Below are positions 44,352-52,672 of a stretch of 64,000 nt of DNA, piece after piece (the first letter of the stretch is position 1; every line of letters begins with the position of its first letter). The DNA comes from Rhodospirillales bacterium CG15_BIG_FIL_POST_REV_8_21_14_020_66_15 (GTDB lineage Bacteria; Pseudomonadota; Alphaproteobacteria; Rhodospirillales; Casp-alpha2): positions 4,435-68,434 of the forward strand of contig PFFW01000093.1 of assembly GCA_002781745.1 (NCBI GenBank), written 5' to 3'. The notes under the pieces were generated by a model. It was not told the DNA's origin. It saw only the letters and a list, made by a program, of their open reading frames with translations, and searched no databases. A program made the translations under genes and the position numbers.

Positions 44352-45401
44352 TTGTCGGGCGTGAATCGCGTGTTGCCCGCACGCACCCTGATACAGGCGT
44401 TCGTCCTGCTGTCCGTCCCGCTTATGGCGCCGGGTTGCTCCGCGATTCCGGCGACGGGGGATTCCGGATTCACCCCCTTCATGAGTCCGGAAGAGGAGAG
44501 CCGGATCGGCGAGGCCGAGCACAAACGGATCGTTGCCGAACACAATGGGATTTACCGAGATCCGCAATTACAGGCCTATGTGGACGCGGTCGGCCGGCGG
44601 ATTGCCGAGGTTACCGAGACCCCGGACGCGGCTTTCAGGTTCACGATTCTGGATACGATCGCCGCAAATGCCTATGCCCTGCCGGGGGGATACATCTACG
44701 TCACCCGCGGGTTGCTGGCGTTGCTGGAAGACGAGGCGGAACTGGCGGGCATCCTGGCGCACGAGATCGCCCATGTGACGTCGCGGCATGCGGCGCAGGC
44801 GTACAGCAGCAAGACCGCAAGCTCCGTCTCTTTCATGATCCTTTCCGTGCTCACCGCGGGCTTGAGCGAAATCGTCGAGCGGGGAGCGAAATACTATTTC
44901 CGATCCTACGGCCGCGACCAGGAACGCGAGGCGGACGCCATCGGTCTTACCTACCTGCAACGCGGGAAATATGATCCACGAGGCCTGCAGCGCGCCCTGT
45001 CGCGGATGCGCGAATATGACGCCTTGACCATCGAATCGATTCACCGCGAAAGGGCCGGGGAAGGCAGCGGGTTGTCTACACATCCCGCCGTCGAGGAACG
45101 GGCCGCCACCCTGGAATCGACGATTGCGGAATCGCGCGAGATCGGACCGTGGAGACGGGGCCGCGACGATTACCTCGCGCGCATCGACGGTCTCCCGCTT
45201 TTTTTCCACGCCCTCAAGGGCATCGCACGGATCCGGCTTGTCGAAGCGGGGAACGCGACGTCGGTCGACATTATCGCCGGCGACCCTTCCGCCGCCGTCG
45301 ATGAAAGCTGGATCAATGTCCTGAACGGGCTTGCCCCGGGGCAGCGCGTTCGCCGAGGCGAGCGGATAAAAACCGTCGTCTTCGAAAGCAAAGACCGCTG
45401 A
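44352..45401 (+). CDS. M48-family metallopeptidase lipoprotein
   Basis: About 349 residues. After a lipoprotein signal (IQAFVLLSVPLMAPGC) comes an M48 peptidase domain like BepA/LoiP: LAGILAHEIAHVTSRHAAQ has the HExxH site, and QEREADAIGLTYL gives the third ligand. The C-terminal ~90 residues form an extra domain (LARIDGLPLFFHALKG to the end, with GLAPGQRVRRGERIKTVV). The start is uncertain: TTG 44352 or GTG 44361. BepA-like enzymes repair or degrade outer-membrane proteins, which would suit an island with a large beta-barrel and surface cytochromes. Confidence 0.85.
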   Translation: MSGVNRVLPARTLIQAFVLLSVPLMAPGCSAIPATGDSGFTPFMSPEEESRIGEAEHKRIVAEHNGIYRDPQLQAYVDAVGRRIAEVTETPDAAFRFTILDTIAANAYALPGGYIYVTRGLLALLEDEAELAGILAHEIAHVTSRHAAQAYSSKTASSVSFMILSVLTAGLSEIVERGAKYYFRSYGRDQEREADAIGLTYLQRGKYDPRGLQRALSRMREYDALTIESIHRERAGEGSGLSTHPAVEERAATLESTIAESREIGPWRRGRDDYLARIDGLPLFFHALKGIARIRLVEAGNATSVDIIAGDPSAAVDESWINVLNGLAPGQRVRRGERIKTVVFESKDR

Positions 45402-45595
45402 AGGCGGTGACGATATTCACCGCAACGGCGATCCATTCCTGGTTCCGGGAATCTTGGCGCGGTCAATTCCCGAATTTGGCAACGAATTGGAAAGTGAGGA
45501 TAGTGTCGATCGCGATCGGCCGGGGACCGCGAATCGGTTCCGCGCGCGGACGTGGGGAAAGGATGGCCCCTTGTCTGACGCGGGCGGTCGCCATG

Positions 45596-46264
45596 CTATT
45601 TGCAGCTGAGGTGCGAATAGTATTCGGCGAGTTCTGGAATATCCGTTCCCTGCAATTTCATTGCCTGCGGCGTCATGACCGGATGGAAGCGGCCGGAATC
45701 TTCGTTCTTGCCGAAGCCCCGTTCGCCCTCGCGGCGGAACGCACGCAACTGGATTTCGATGTATTCGCGTCGTTGTCCGGCAAGGTTCGGAATCTCCGAA
45801 TCGGCGCTGATGCCGTCGGTTCCATGGCATGGAACGCAGGTGCCCGCAGCCTTGGGGGCGACCGGTTCCTTGGCCCTCTGGGTAAGGGAACACGATTGCG
45901 AAGAGTAGTATGTCGTCAAAACGTCGATCGTTTCATCGCTCAGGTTCTTAGCCTTGGCATTCATCATGCCGAAATAGCGGCGGGCCATCTCCGCAAATTT
46001 CGGATCTCCCGAATCCGCTTGCCGAAAGCTGCGTAACTGATTGACGAGGTAGTCTTTTTTCTGGCCCGCCAGATTGGGATATCGGGGATTGATGCTGATG
46101 CCGAACGTACCGTGGCATTCCGCGCAGCCATGGGTTTCCACGACCGCCTTGCCGGGAGGAGGTTCGCTCGCCGAATCGGTGCATGCGACCAGGGTCGCGG
46201 CAAGGACCGCGCCGCAGGCGGCGAACAAAATTAAGCGAATGGATGCCTGACCGCGCGTGTTCAT
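45596..46264 (-). CDS. diheme cytochrome c4-type lipoprotein
   Basis: About 222 residues. The lipobox is AVLAATLVAC. Two homologous halves, each with a heme (CAECH, CVPCH) and the pattern YPNLAGQKKDYLVNQL/IPNLAGQRREYIEIQL, are diagnostic of cytochrome c4; methionines in FGMMNAKAKN and HPVMTPQAM are the distal ligands. Cytochrome c4 carries electrons from the bc1 or quinol side to terminal enzymes. As a lipoprotein it would stay membrane-tethered. It diverges from the beta-barrel gene, with an FNR-like half-box between them, and is convergent with the M48 gene. Confidence 0.9.
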   Translation of the reverse strand: MNTRGQASIRLILFAACGAVLAATLVACTDSASEPPPGKAVVETHGCAECHGTFGISINPRYPNLAGQKKDYLVNQLRSFRQADSGDPKFAEMARRYFGMMNAKAKNLSDETIDVLTTYYSSQSCSLTQRAKEPVAPKAAGTCVPCHGTDGISADSEIPNLAGQRREYIEIQLRAFRREGERGFGKNEDSGRFHPVMTPQAMKLQGTDIPELAEYYSHLSCK

Positions 46265-46308
46265 GTTATGCAATCCATTAGTCGGGGGATGCCGAAACGA
46301 CACCTGAT

Positions 46309-46322
46309 TTTACCTAGATCAA
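46309..46322. promoter_or_regulatory. imperfect CRP/FNR-type box between cytochrome c4 and barrel genes
   Basis: TTTACCTAGATCAA, or TTGATCTAGGTAAA on the other strand, has one perfect half-site and the other half GTAAA. The same TTGAT-N4-GTAAA form recurs at 48546-48559. It lies in the ~140-bp divergent promoter of 46264 (-) and 46408 (+). Confidence 0.4.
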
Positions 46323-46407
46323 TTTTGCGGCCGACGGTCCGCATTAGGATTTGTGGGGGGATTCCTTTTTTCTCTACCAGGAAAATTCTGGGTCACGGTC
46401 ATTATTA

Positions 46408-48345
46408 ATGCGCAGCATCGGCCTGCCAACGAGGAAAGCAACCGGAAAGAGTCTCCTTGTTTGGGGACGAAGCCTTCTTGTCGCCGTGTGCGTTTCGGTG
46501 ACCATGGTGGCGGGCACGGCCCGGGGACAGGACAAGTCCGGATGGTCATTTCCGGATTTTTCCCTGCCCGACCTTTCCCTGCCCGATTGGGTGCCGCCCG
46601 TTCAGACCTTCGGCAACGTCGGATATACCTTCCAGACCGGCAAGAGCGGAGACGACACCCGAACCTTCCGAAATCTCGTGAACGCCACCGTCGTCGGCAA
46701 CAGCTACATCTATCAGCCATGGCTGGCCGCGGTTTCCGGCTCGATGACGGTCTCCGAGACGTTCCAGTCGAGCGGTGAGCAAAGCACCTCGAACGGGATC
46801 GTCACGGGAAATCTGGGGGTTAATCTGCTTCCGATCAGTGACTTCCCGACGACGATAAATTACTCCCGCACCGACACCTCCGTCACCGCGGAAGATTTCG
46901 AGTCGTCGACCGTCACGGATGCGTTCCAGCTCGCGTCGCGGGTCAAATGGGACCAGACGCTGACCGTGCTGACCAATCTCGATTATTCCGACGAAAAGCA
47001 GACCGATGCGGCGGATCAGACATTCGTCGGCGCGACGCTGAACGTGACCAAAAACTTCGACGAGCAACACCTGAACGTCATTTTCGACGTGTCCAACCGG
47101 GCGAAATCGCGTTCGCTCACGGATGGCGCTACGGACCAGGCCACGTACCGTGCCTCACTGCGCCACCGGTTCTCGCCGTGGGACAACGTCAACTATGACA
47201 GCACGTCGAGCATTCTGCTCAATACCGACTCCTCAACCACTCGGGAGACCGAGCAGCTGACAAGCCAGGCATCTTCCACCTTGCGTTGGACGCCAAAGGA
47301 TTCACCGCTTTCAGCCGCCGCGGTTTGGACCGTGTTGTCGGACGATGAGACGACGAATTTCGTCAACGCGGCGACAACGTCCGGCGAGACCCGGAAAAAA
47401 CGCAAAAGCTTCGACGGGCGGATCGGCGCATTTTATGACATATCGGACACCCTGAAGCTCGACGCCTCCCTCGACGGGGCATTGCGGACCCAGAGCACCG
47501 AATCGACGATCGCCACGGATTCGTCCTCGAACAGCGACAGGAACCCGCCGACATTGGTCACCGCCGGGGGATCGGCGGGACTGACCTATCTCCAGGACCC
47601 GATTCCGGTACAGGGGTTCAACTGGACCCTGAACGCCAGCGCCCGCAGCAATGTTTCAGGAGGTACCGGCAGTTCGGCAGAACGAACGGTCGAAGGCGTG
47701 GTCGGTCATGCATTCTATAGAACCTTTGCGACGCCCATCGTCGGTTCCGTCGACTTCAATTTGAGTGAGAGCCTGGATCTGACGCATACGAACGTCGACG
47801 AAACCGTGCCGGTCGTTCCGGCGGTGAGCCATAGCCTGACGCTCGGCCATCAGGAGCAGGAGGGAAACCAGTATACCATTGTCAACCTGACGCTTTCCGA
47901 CAGCCGGACGTTTCTGGGCACCGACCGCAGCGACAGCCAGCTGGCGAACCTCCAAATCAGTAAGGGCCTGGCGACCAGCGAAAAGAGTTCCTGGACGACC
48001 AACCTGTCCGTCCAGGCGACACGCCAGGGGGGCGAAGATTCCTCAAGCGACGGCATCACGACCAGTTCGCAGGGAAGCGTCGTCTATCAATTGCGTGACA
48101 TGTTCGGAGTCAGAAACCTGAATTTTGAATCACGGGTAAATCTGACGTCCAACCAACTGGTGCCCGTTGCCCTGAGCACGGTCTCTCCTCAAGAAGAGGA
48201 TGCCCTCAGTTGGAACCGGGAATGGATAACAAGCGTCATTTACCGGATCGGTCAATTGACCATCGAGGGCAAATTTCGATTGGATCAAGACCAGTCGAGG
48301 GAGGTTACGGACTTCTTCGAACTGCGCATGTTCCGGAATTTTTGA
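46408..48345 (+). CDS. predicted outer-membrane beta-barrel protein
   Basis: About 645 residues with a signal peptide (SLLVAVCVSVTMVAGTARG). The mature protein is almost all alternating amphipathic beta strands separated by Ser/Thr/Asp-rich turns, from FGNVGYTFQTGKSGDDTRTF to the end, and the last residue is phenylalanine after a strand (ELRMFRNF), the usual mark of outer-membrane barrels. It has no CxxCH or cysteine pair. Length and position at the head of the right-going cytochrome genes fit the porin of a porin-cytochrome conduit (MtrB/OmbB-like), though no sequence match to those families is claimed; it also resembles PEP-CTERM-associated barrels. The start is uncertain (no strong ribosome site). 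Confidence 0.7.
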   Translation: MRSIGLPTRKATGKSLLVWGRSLLVAVCVSVTMVAGTARGQDKSGWSFPDFSLPDLSLPDWVPPVQTFGNVGYTFQTGKSGDDTRTFRNLVNATVVGNSYIYQPWLAAVSGSMTVSETFQSSGEQSTSNGIVTGNLGVNLLPISDFPTTINYSRTDTSVTAEDFESSTVTDAFQLASRVKWDQTLTVLTNLDYSDEKQTDAADQTFVGATLNVTKNFDEQHLNVIFDVSNRAKSRSLTDGATDQATYRASLRHRFSPWDNVNYDSTSSILLNTDSSTTRETEQLTSQASSTLRWTPKDSPLSAAAVWTVLSDDETTNFVNAATTSGETRKKRKSFDGRIGAFYDISDTLKLDASLDGALRTQSTESTIATDSSSNSDRNPPTLVTAGGSAGLTYLQDPIPVQGFNWTLNASARSNVSGGTGSSAERTVEGVVGHAFYRTFATPIVGSVDFNLSESLDLTHTNVDETVPVVPAVSHSLTLGHQEQEGNQYTIVNLTLSDSRTFLGTDRSDSQLANLQISKGLATSEKSSWTTNLSVQATRQGGEDSSSDGITTSSQGSVVYQLRDMFGVRNLNFESRVNLTSNQLVPVALSTVSPQEEDALSWNREWITSVIYRIGQLTIEGKFRLDQDQSREVTDFFELRMFRNF

Positions 48346-48387
48346 ACGGCCAATCCGGCATTCGGTTTCCCGGAACTGGGAAGGATG

Positions 48388-48409
48388 GCCCGTCTGTACG
48401 GGCACAGAC
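48388..48409 (+). other. two overlapping alternative hairpins after barrel gene
   Basis: GCCCGT/ACGGGC (48388-48403, loop CTGT) and GTCTGT/ACAGAC (48392-48409, loop ACGGGC) share bases, so only one can form at a time. No T tract follows. They may be a weak terminator or a folding switch downstream of the barrel stop codon. Confidence 0.35.
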
Positions 48410-48442
48410 CGCCGATTTCCGCAGTTTCATTCCCGCTTGATT

Positions 48443-48459
48443 TTGGTCCCGATGTTGCA
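48443..48459 (+). promoter_or_regulatory. sigma-54 (RpoN) promoter candidate before cytochrome operon
   Basis: TTGGTCCCGATGTTGCA has GG and GC exactly ten bases apart, a full TTGG at -24 and TTGCA at -12. Transcription would start near 48470 and give a ~160-base leader to the triheme gene at 48630; the leader would contain the dyad at 48539-48566. Confidence 0.65.
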
Positions 48460-48538
48460 TTCACCGGTGCAAGGGGCCTTGACGCCTTGTCCTGGCGTGG
48501 ATGCTGTGCGCCTGGACGAACGCCTGGAAAAAAAATCA

Positions 48539-48566
48539 GAGAAAATTGATCCATGTAAATTTTCTC
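48539..48566. promoter_or_regulatory. perfect 9-bp dyad with CRP/FNR-like core
   Basis: GAGAAAATT (48539-48547) and AATTTTCTC (48558-48566) are exact inverse arms around a 10-base spacer. The core TTGATCCATGTAAA (48546-48559) is an FNR-like TTGAT-N4-GTAAA, like the site at 46309. It could bind the NtrC-type activator or a CRP/FNR-type protein, or fold in RNA. Confidence 0.45.
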
Positions 48567-48629
48567 CGGTGACGATCGGTCCATAAGTGGGGCGAGCCAG
48601 GCAGACAAAAAACAACGAGGTAGTTGTCG

Positions 48630-49043
48630 GTGGTCAAAATCTTGAAACGCATCCTGCTCGGCGTGGCAGTAGTCGCCGTCGGCCTTTTCCCCGCGTGGGT
48701 ACGAAACGCCGCGAACGCGGAATATGGCGACGTTGTCATCAACAATTATTCGGACGGGGCGCAGATGGCACCGGCGGTATTTCCGCATTGGTTCCACCGC
48801 ATCAGGTTTCGCTGCAAGGTCTGCCACGCCGACCTGGGCTTCGAGTTCAAGGCGGGCGGCAACGACATCACGATGTTGAAAATCTTCGACGGGGAATTCT
48901 GTGGTGCCTGCCATAACGGTCAGATCGCGTGGTCCGTCGAGAACTGCCCGCTTTGTCACACGGGTAAGCCTGGGACGAAAACCAAGGTTCACACCAATAC
49001 CCTTCTGTTGGTCGCGCCGGCGGCGAAGGCGGCGGGCAAATGA
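48630..49043 (+). CDS. small triheme c7-type cytochrome
   Basis: About 137 residues with a signal peptide (ILLGVAVVAVGLFPAWV, cleavage near NAANA). Heme motifs CKVCH, CGACH and CPLCH are arranged as in c7 triheme domains; FPHWFHRIRFRCKVCH is almost identical to the copy at 29201. The GTG at 48630 is used because GAGG (48617-48620) lies nine bases before it. It overlaps the pentaheme gene by four bases. It is probably a periplasmic shuttle. Confidence 0.88.
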   Translation: MVKILKRILLGVAVVAVGLFPAWVRNAANAEYGDVVINNYSDGAQMAPAVFPHWFHRIRFRCKVCHADLGFEFKAGGNDITMLKIFDGEFCGACHNGQIAWSVENCPLCHTGKPGTKTKVHTNTLLLVAPAAKAAGK

Positions 49044-50515
49044 CCGTATTCAGTTTGATCAACCGGTCGTCGGGTTTTGTTCTGATCGCCGGTGTTTTCC
49101 TGGTTTCCCTGTCGTGCGGCCCGGAGGCCGCCCACGCCGAAACGGCGAAAGTCGGCGCCCCTTCGTCCAAGAAGGCAACGACCAAGGAAGGGAAGGCGGC
49201 TCCCAGCCAGGCCAACCGGTTCAACAGGCTGTTCAAGGGGGCGGCTGGGTTCAACCTGCCGCCGACGGAAGACGGAATCCACGATCCCGACTCCGTCGGA
49301 ACCCAGGCCCTTCAGCCGCCGAAGCAAGCCTTCGAGGATCTTCCGAAAGGGAAGGCGGGAAACCGCGTTGACTGGGTCCAGGCACTGGACATCGGGGTCA
49401 TCCAGCCGCGCACCGACAAAGCGGGCACGGGCAAGGCGATGACGGTCCTCGACCTCAACATCGTGCGCGAGGTCAAGGGCAGCATGCCGGACGTGGTCTA
49501 CCCCCACAAGCCGCACACCAAGTGGCTGCAGTGCAGCAACTGCCATCCGAAAATCTTCATTCCCAAGAAGGGCGCCAACAAGATCAGCATGGCGGCGATC
49601 CTCGCCGGTCAGTATTGCGGCGTCTGCCATGGCAAGGTCGCGTTTCCGATCTCCGAATGCCGGTTGTGCCACTCGAAGAACAAGACCAAAGAGCAGATCG
49701 CGGCGCAATCGACAAAGCACGTCTCCGCGCGGACGCAAGCCGCCCGCACGGAAGCAAAGGGGACGACAGCGCCCGCGGCGGCGGCCAAGCCGGATTCCGT
49801 TCTTGACGACATGAGCGTGACGAACCTGATGAAGCTGGGGCAGACGATTTATACGGACATCTGTTCCGGGTGCCACGGCGACAAGGGACAGGGCGTGCCA
49901 GGGACCTTTCCGGCGCTCAAGGGAAGCAAGATCGCGAGCGGTGATCCGGCGAAGCATATAGATGTCGTTGTCAACGGCCGGCCCGAAACGGCGATGCAGC
50001 CCTGGAAAGAAGATCTGAACGCGCAGGAGATCGCGGCTGTCATTACGTTCGAACGCGCGTCATGGGGCAACGCCGGAGGGCCGGTCCAGCCCAGGCAGGT
50101 CCATGCGGCGATCTCGGGCGGAAAGGCGGCCGAACCGCCGGCACCGAAGTCCGCGCCCGTCAAGGCGGTTGAAAAGGAAGCCTCCGCCAAGGCGAAGACC
50201 GCCACCCTGTCGAAGGAGCAGCTGATGTCGCAAGGCGCGGCGGTCTATGCGGAAAATTGCAGCGCCTGTCACGGCGAGAAGGGTGAAGGCGTTCCCGATG
50301 TGGCGCCGCCTTTGAAGGGCAGCAAGATCGTCTCCGGCCCTATCGACAAGCACATCGAAATCGTACTCAACGGACGTCCCGAGACGGCCATGCAGGCCTG
50401 GAACGAAATCCTGAGCCCCGAGGCCACGGCCGCGGTGATTACGTTCGAACGGAATTCCTGGGGGAACGCCGCGGGCGACACGGTCCAACCGTCGGAGATT
50501 GCGAAAGGTCGGTGA
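49040..50515 (+). CDS. pentaheme cytochrome: triheme c7 domain plus two COX2-like cytochrome c domains
   Basis: A 491-residue exported protein (signal VLIAGVFLVSLSCGPEAAHA, possibly lipidated at Cys). A ~100-residue linker leads to a c7 triheme domain (CSNCH, CGVCH, CRLCH; residues ~155-220), then two ~85-residue monoheme domains (CSGCH and CSACH) that are near copies of each other, both with LKGSKI, NGRPETAMQ and AVITFER-SWGN. That last motif is like the cytochrome c domain on caa3 oxidase subunit II. The first part is paralogous to the triheme lipoprotein at 29593. The protein looks built by fusion and internal duplication. Confidence 0.88.
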   Translation: MTVFSLINRSSGFVLIAGVFLVSLSCGPEAAHAETAKVGAPSSKKATTKEGKAAPSQANRFNRLFKGAAGFNLPPTEDGIHDPDSVGTQALQPPKQAFEDLPKGKAGNRVDWVQALDIGVIQPRTDKAGTGKAMTVLDLNIVREVKGSMPDVVYPHKPHTKWLQCSNCHPKIFIPKKGANKISMAAILAGQYCGVCHGKVAFPISECRLCHSKNKTKEQIAAQSTKHVSARTQAARTEAKGTTAPAAAAKPDSVLDDMSVTNLMKLGQTIYTDICSGCHGDKGQGVPGTFPALKGSKIASGDPAKHIDVVVNGRPETAMQPWKEDLNAQEIAAVITFERASWGNAGGPVQPRQVHAAISGGKAAEPPAPKSAPVKAVEKEASAKAKTATLSKEQLMSQGAAVYAENCSACHGEKGEGVPDVAPPLKGSKIVSGPIDKHIEIVLNGRPETAMQAWNEILSPEATAAVITFERNSWGNAAGDTVQPSEIAKGR

Positions 50516-50576
50516 AGTGGGTGATCCGCCCCTGGGAAACGGCGATGCCAATCAAGCCTCAGCCAGCGAGAATGTC

Positions 50577-51458
50577 ATGAGATCATTTCTGTTGTTCAGT
50601 GCGTTGTTGTTATTCGCCGTCGCCGGGGGACCAGCCGGTGCCGACGCTGCGGAAAAACGCTTGCCCGTCAATACGGACACCGTGATGCAGAAGTTGGCCT
50701 ATTCGAAAAATCTCCTGGAAAACGGCGCGATCGCCAAGGCAATCGTGCAAAGCAATGATCCTGCGGCGTTGGAGAGGCTCCAAAAATCGAAGGCGATTTT
50801 GAAGGCGGCCGAAGAAGACGCCCGCGCCGGCAGGTTGGTCGAGGCGGACGACAAGATCGGCCAGGCGTTGGCCATGGTCCGCTCTGCAATGCCCAATATT
50901 CAAACGGAAGACGCGAAACATCTGCGACAACTGAAATCCTATAACTCACGTCGCGACTCGGTGCTCGCCTTCCTGACCACCTACGACCGGGTGGCCAAAG
51001 AAAAATCGCTGGGCGCACACGCGACGGCGATAAGCCGTGAAGTCAAGGCGCGCCTTGCCAAGGCGGACGGACTGGTGACGTCGGGCGATGTCGAACAGGG
51101 CGCACGGGAACTCGAGAAGGCCTACGCCGTGGTCACGTCGGCGACCGCGCAGCTCCGACAGGGCGACACCCTGGTGCGGGAACTCAAGTTCGAGACCCCC
51201 AAGGACGAATACCTTTACGAGATCGATCGCAACGACAGTTTGGCGTCCGTCTTGAAGATGACGATTGCCGAGAAGAAGCCAGATCCCCGGTTTCTTGCCC
51301 AGATCGAAAAACTCAAGGCAGACGCCGACAAGGTCCGGGCCGAGGCGGAAGATCAGGCGAACGCCGGACGGTTCGATCAGGCGATCGAAACGTTGGGCAG
51401 GGCGGCGAAGTTATTGATCACGGCGATCCGCATGAGCGGCCTTTTCATCCCCGGATAG
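50577..51458 (+). CDS. secreted helical protein, novel family copy 2
   Basis: About 293 residues with a signal peptide (FLLFSALLLFAVAGGPAGADA). The mature part is alpha-helical, charged, with coil-like stretches (QKSKAILKAAEEDARAGRL-type heptads) and no known domain. RELKFETPKDEYLYEIDRND matches YELKFDVPWDEYEYEKERNN of the protein at 39010, and both then end in a helical ~70-residue tail (SLASVLKM, FIVLIDTL). It follows the pentaheme gene and precedes the NHL lipoprotein, as its paralogue stands near the equivalent genes on the left. Confidence 0.75.
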   Translation: MRSFLLFSALLLFAVAGGPAGADAAEKRLPVNTDTVMQKLAYSKNLLENGAIAKAIVQSNDPAALERLQKSKAILKAAEEDARAGRLVEADDKIGQALAMVRSAMPNIQTEDAKHLRQLKSYNSRRDSVLAFLTTYDRVAKEKSLGAHATAISREVKARLAKADGLVTSGDVEQGARELEKAYAVVTSATAQLRQGDTLVRELKFETPKDEYLYEIDRNDSLASVLKMTIAEKKPDPRFLAQIEKLKADADKVRAEAEDQANAGRFDQAIETLGRAAKLLITAIRMSGLFIPG

Positions 51459-51607
51459 GCGGCCAGTCGCGTCGCCGCGGATTGCCGAGATGTCTAAATA
51501 TGCTAGGATTCAGCAGCTTCAAGAGGATCGATTGCCTTAAACAGGTGCGGTGAATCGGCTTCAAATCCGGGAAGCGACACGGCGAAGCGGAGTGCGAACA
51601 AATCCGT

Positions 51608-52672
51608 ATGAAGTTCATACACCTCCTTTTCGTTACGGTGCTCCTGACGGCCTGCTCCATCGGGCCAGAGACAGTCGTCCCAAAATTCGAACCCCAAGCC
51701 TCCGGCCCGGTCTGGCCGCTTCCGCCGGATGCGCCCCGCTACGCCTATGCGGGAACGCTGATAGGCGAGCGCAATTTTCTGAAACAGGAAGACAAGGTCA
51801 AACAAAAGACGAAATCGTTTTTCGCCTTCGTCGTGGGGCTTGTCTTCGGTGAGCCCGACTATGTCGAATTGCGCCGCCCCGTCAGCGGTCTCGTGGACAA
51901 GCAGGGTCGCATTCTCGTCGTCGACGCCAGCCACAAGGCGGTCATGGTGTTCGATTTGAAGGCCAAGCGGTTATTGAAGTGGGAGCGGACCAGCGAATAC
52001 GCGCGTTTCATCAGTCCCGTCGCGATCGCGGATGACGGCAAAGGCGGGGTTTGGGTGACCGATTCGGAAATGGGCGAAGCCATTCGGCTGGACCCGGCGG
52101 GGGCGCCCATCGCGCGATTGGGAAAGGGAGTTCTGGACCGCCCGACGGGGATTGCCCGAAATCCGGACGACGGTCGGATTTACATATCGGATACCGCGGC
52201 GAACAACATCAAGGTATTTGACCCGTCGGGCAGGCTGATCGACACCATCGGCGGCCCAGGCGTGCAGGCCGGGGAATTCAACACGCCCACGCACCTCTAT
52301 TACAGGTCCGGCCGGCTTTACGTCGCGGACACCCTGAACTTTCGCATTCAGGTTCTTGACGCCCAAAACGACCCGAAGGTCGCATTCGGCCGGGTCGGCA
52401 TCAAGGTCGGCAACATGACCCGGCCGAAGGGCGTCTCCGTCGGCGGGGACGGACGTATATACGTCGTCGAATCCTATTTTGACCATCTCCTGGTCTTTAC
52501 GCCGTCCGGGCAACTCTTGTTGCCCATCGGAGGTACCGGGCGGGGCGCGGGTCAATTCTACCTGCCGGGCGGGGTCTGGACCGACAACCAGAATCGCGTC
52601 TATGTCGCCGACATGTTCAATGGGCGGGTTTCCATCTTCAAGGAATTGACCGCAATGGAGGAACACAAATGA
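51608..52672 (+). CDS. NHL-repeat beta-propeller lipoprotein
   Basis: A 354-residue lipoprotein (MKFIHLLFVTVLLTAC). About six NHL blades follow a ~80-residue proline-rich head: GLVDKQGRILVVDASHKA, IADDGKGGVWVTDSEMGEA, GIARNPDDGRIYISDTAAN, GVSVGGDGRIYVVESYFDH and GVWTDNQNRVYVADMFNG. It is the paralogue of the lipoprotein at 33287. Its stop overlaps the 11-heme cytochrome start (ATGA), so the two are made together and probably bind each other on the outer membrane. Confidence 0.9.
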   Translation: MKFIHLLFVTVLLTACSIGPETVVPKFEPQASGPVWPLPPDAPRYAYAGTLIGERNFLKQEDKVKQKTKSFFAFVVGLVFGEPDYVELRRPVSGLVDKQGRILVVDASHKAVMVFDLKAKRLLKWERTSEYARFISPVAIADDGKGGVWVTDSEMGEAIRLDPAGAPIARLGKGVLDRPTGIARNPDDGRIYISDTAANNIKVFDPSGRLIDTIGGPGVQAGEFNTPTHLYYRSGRLYVADTLNFRIQVLDAQNDPKVAFGRVGIKVGNMTRPKGVSVGGDGRIYVVESYFDHLLVFTPSGQLLLPIGGTGRGAGQFYLPGGVWTDNQNRVYVADMFNGRVSIFKELTAMEEHK

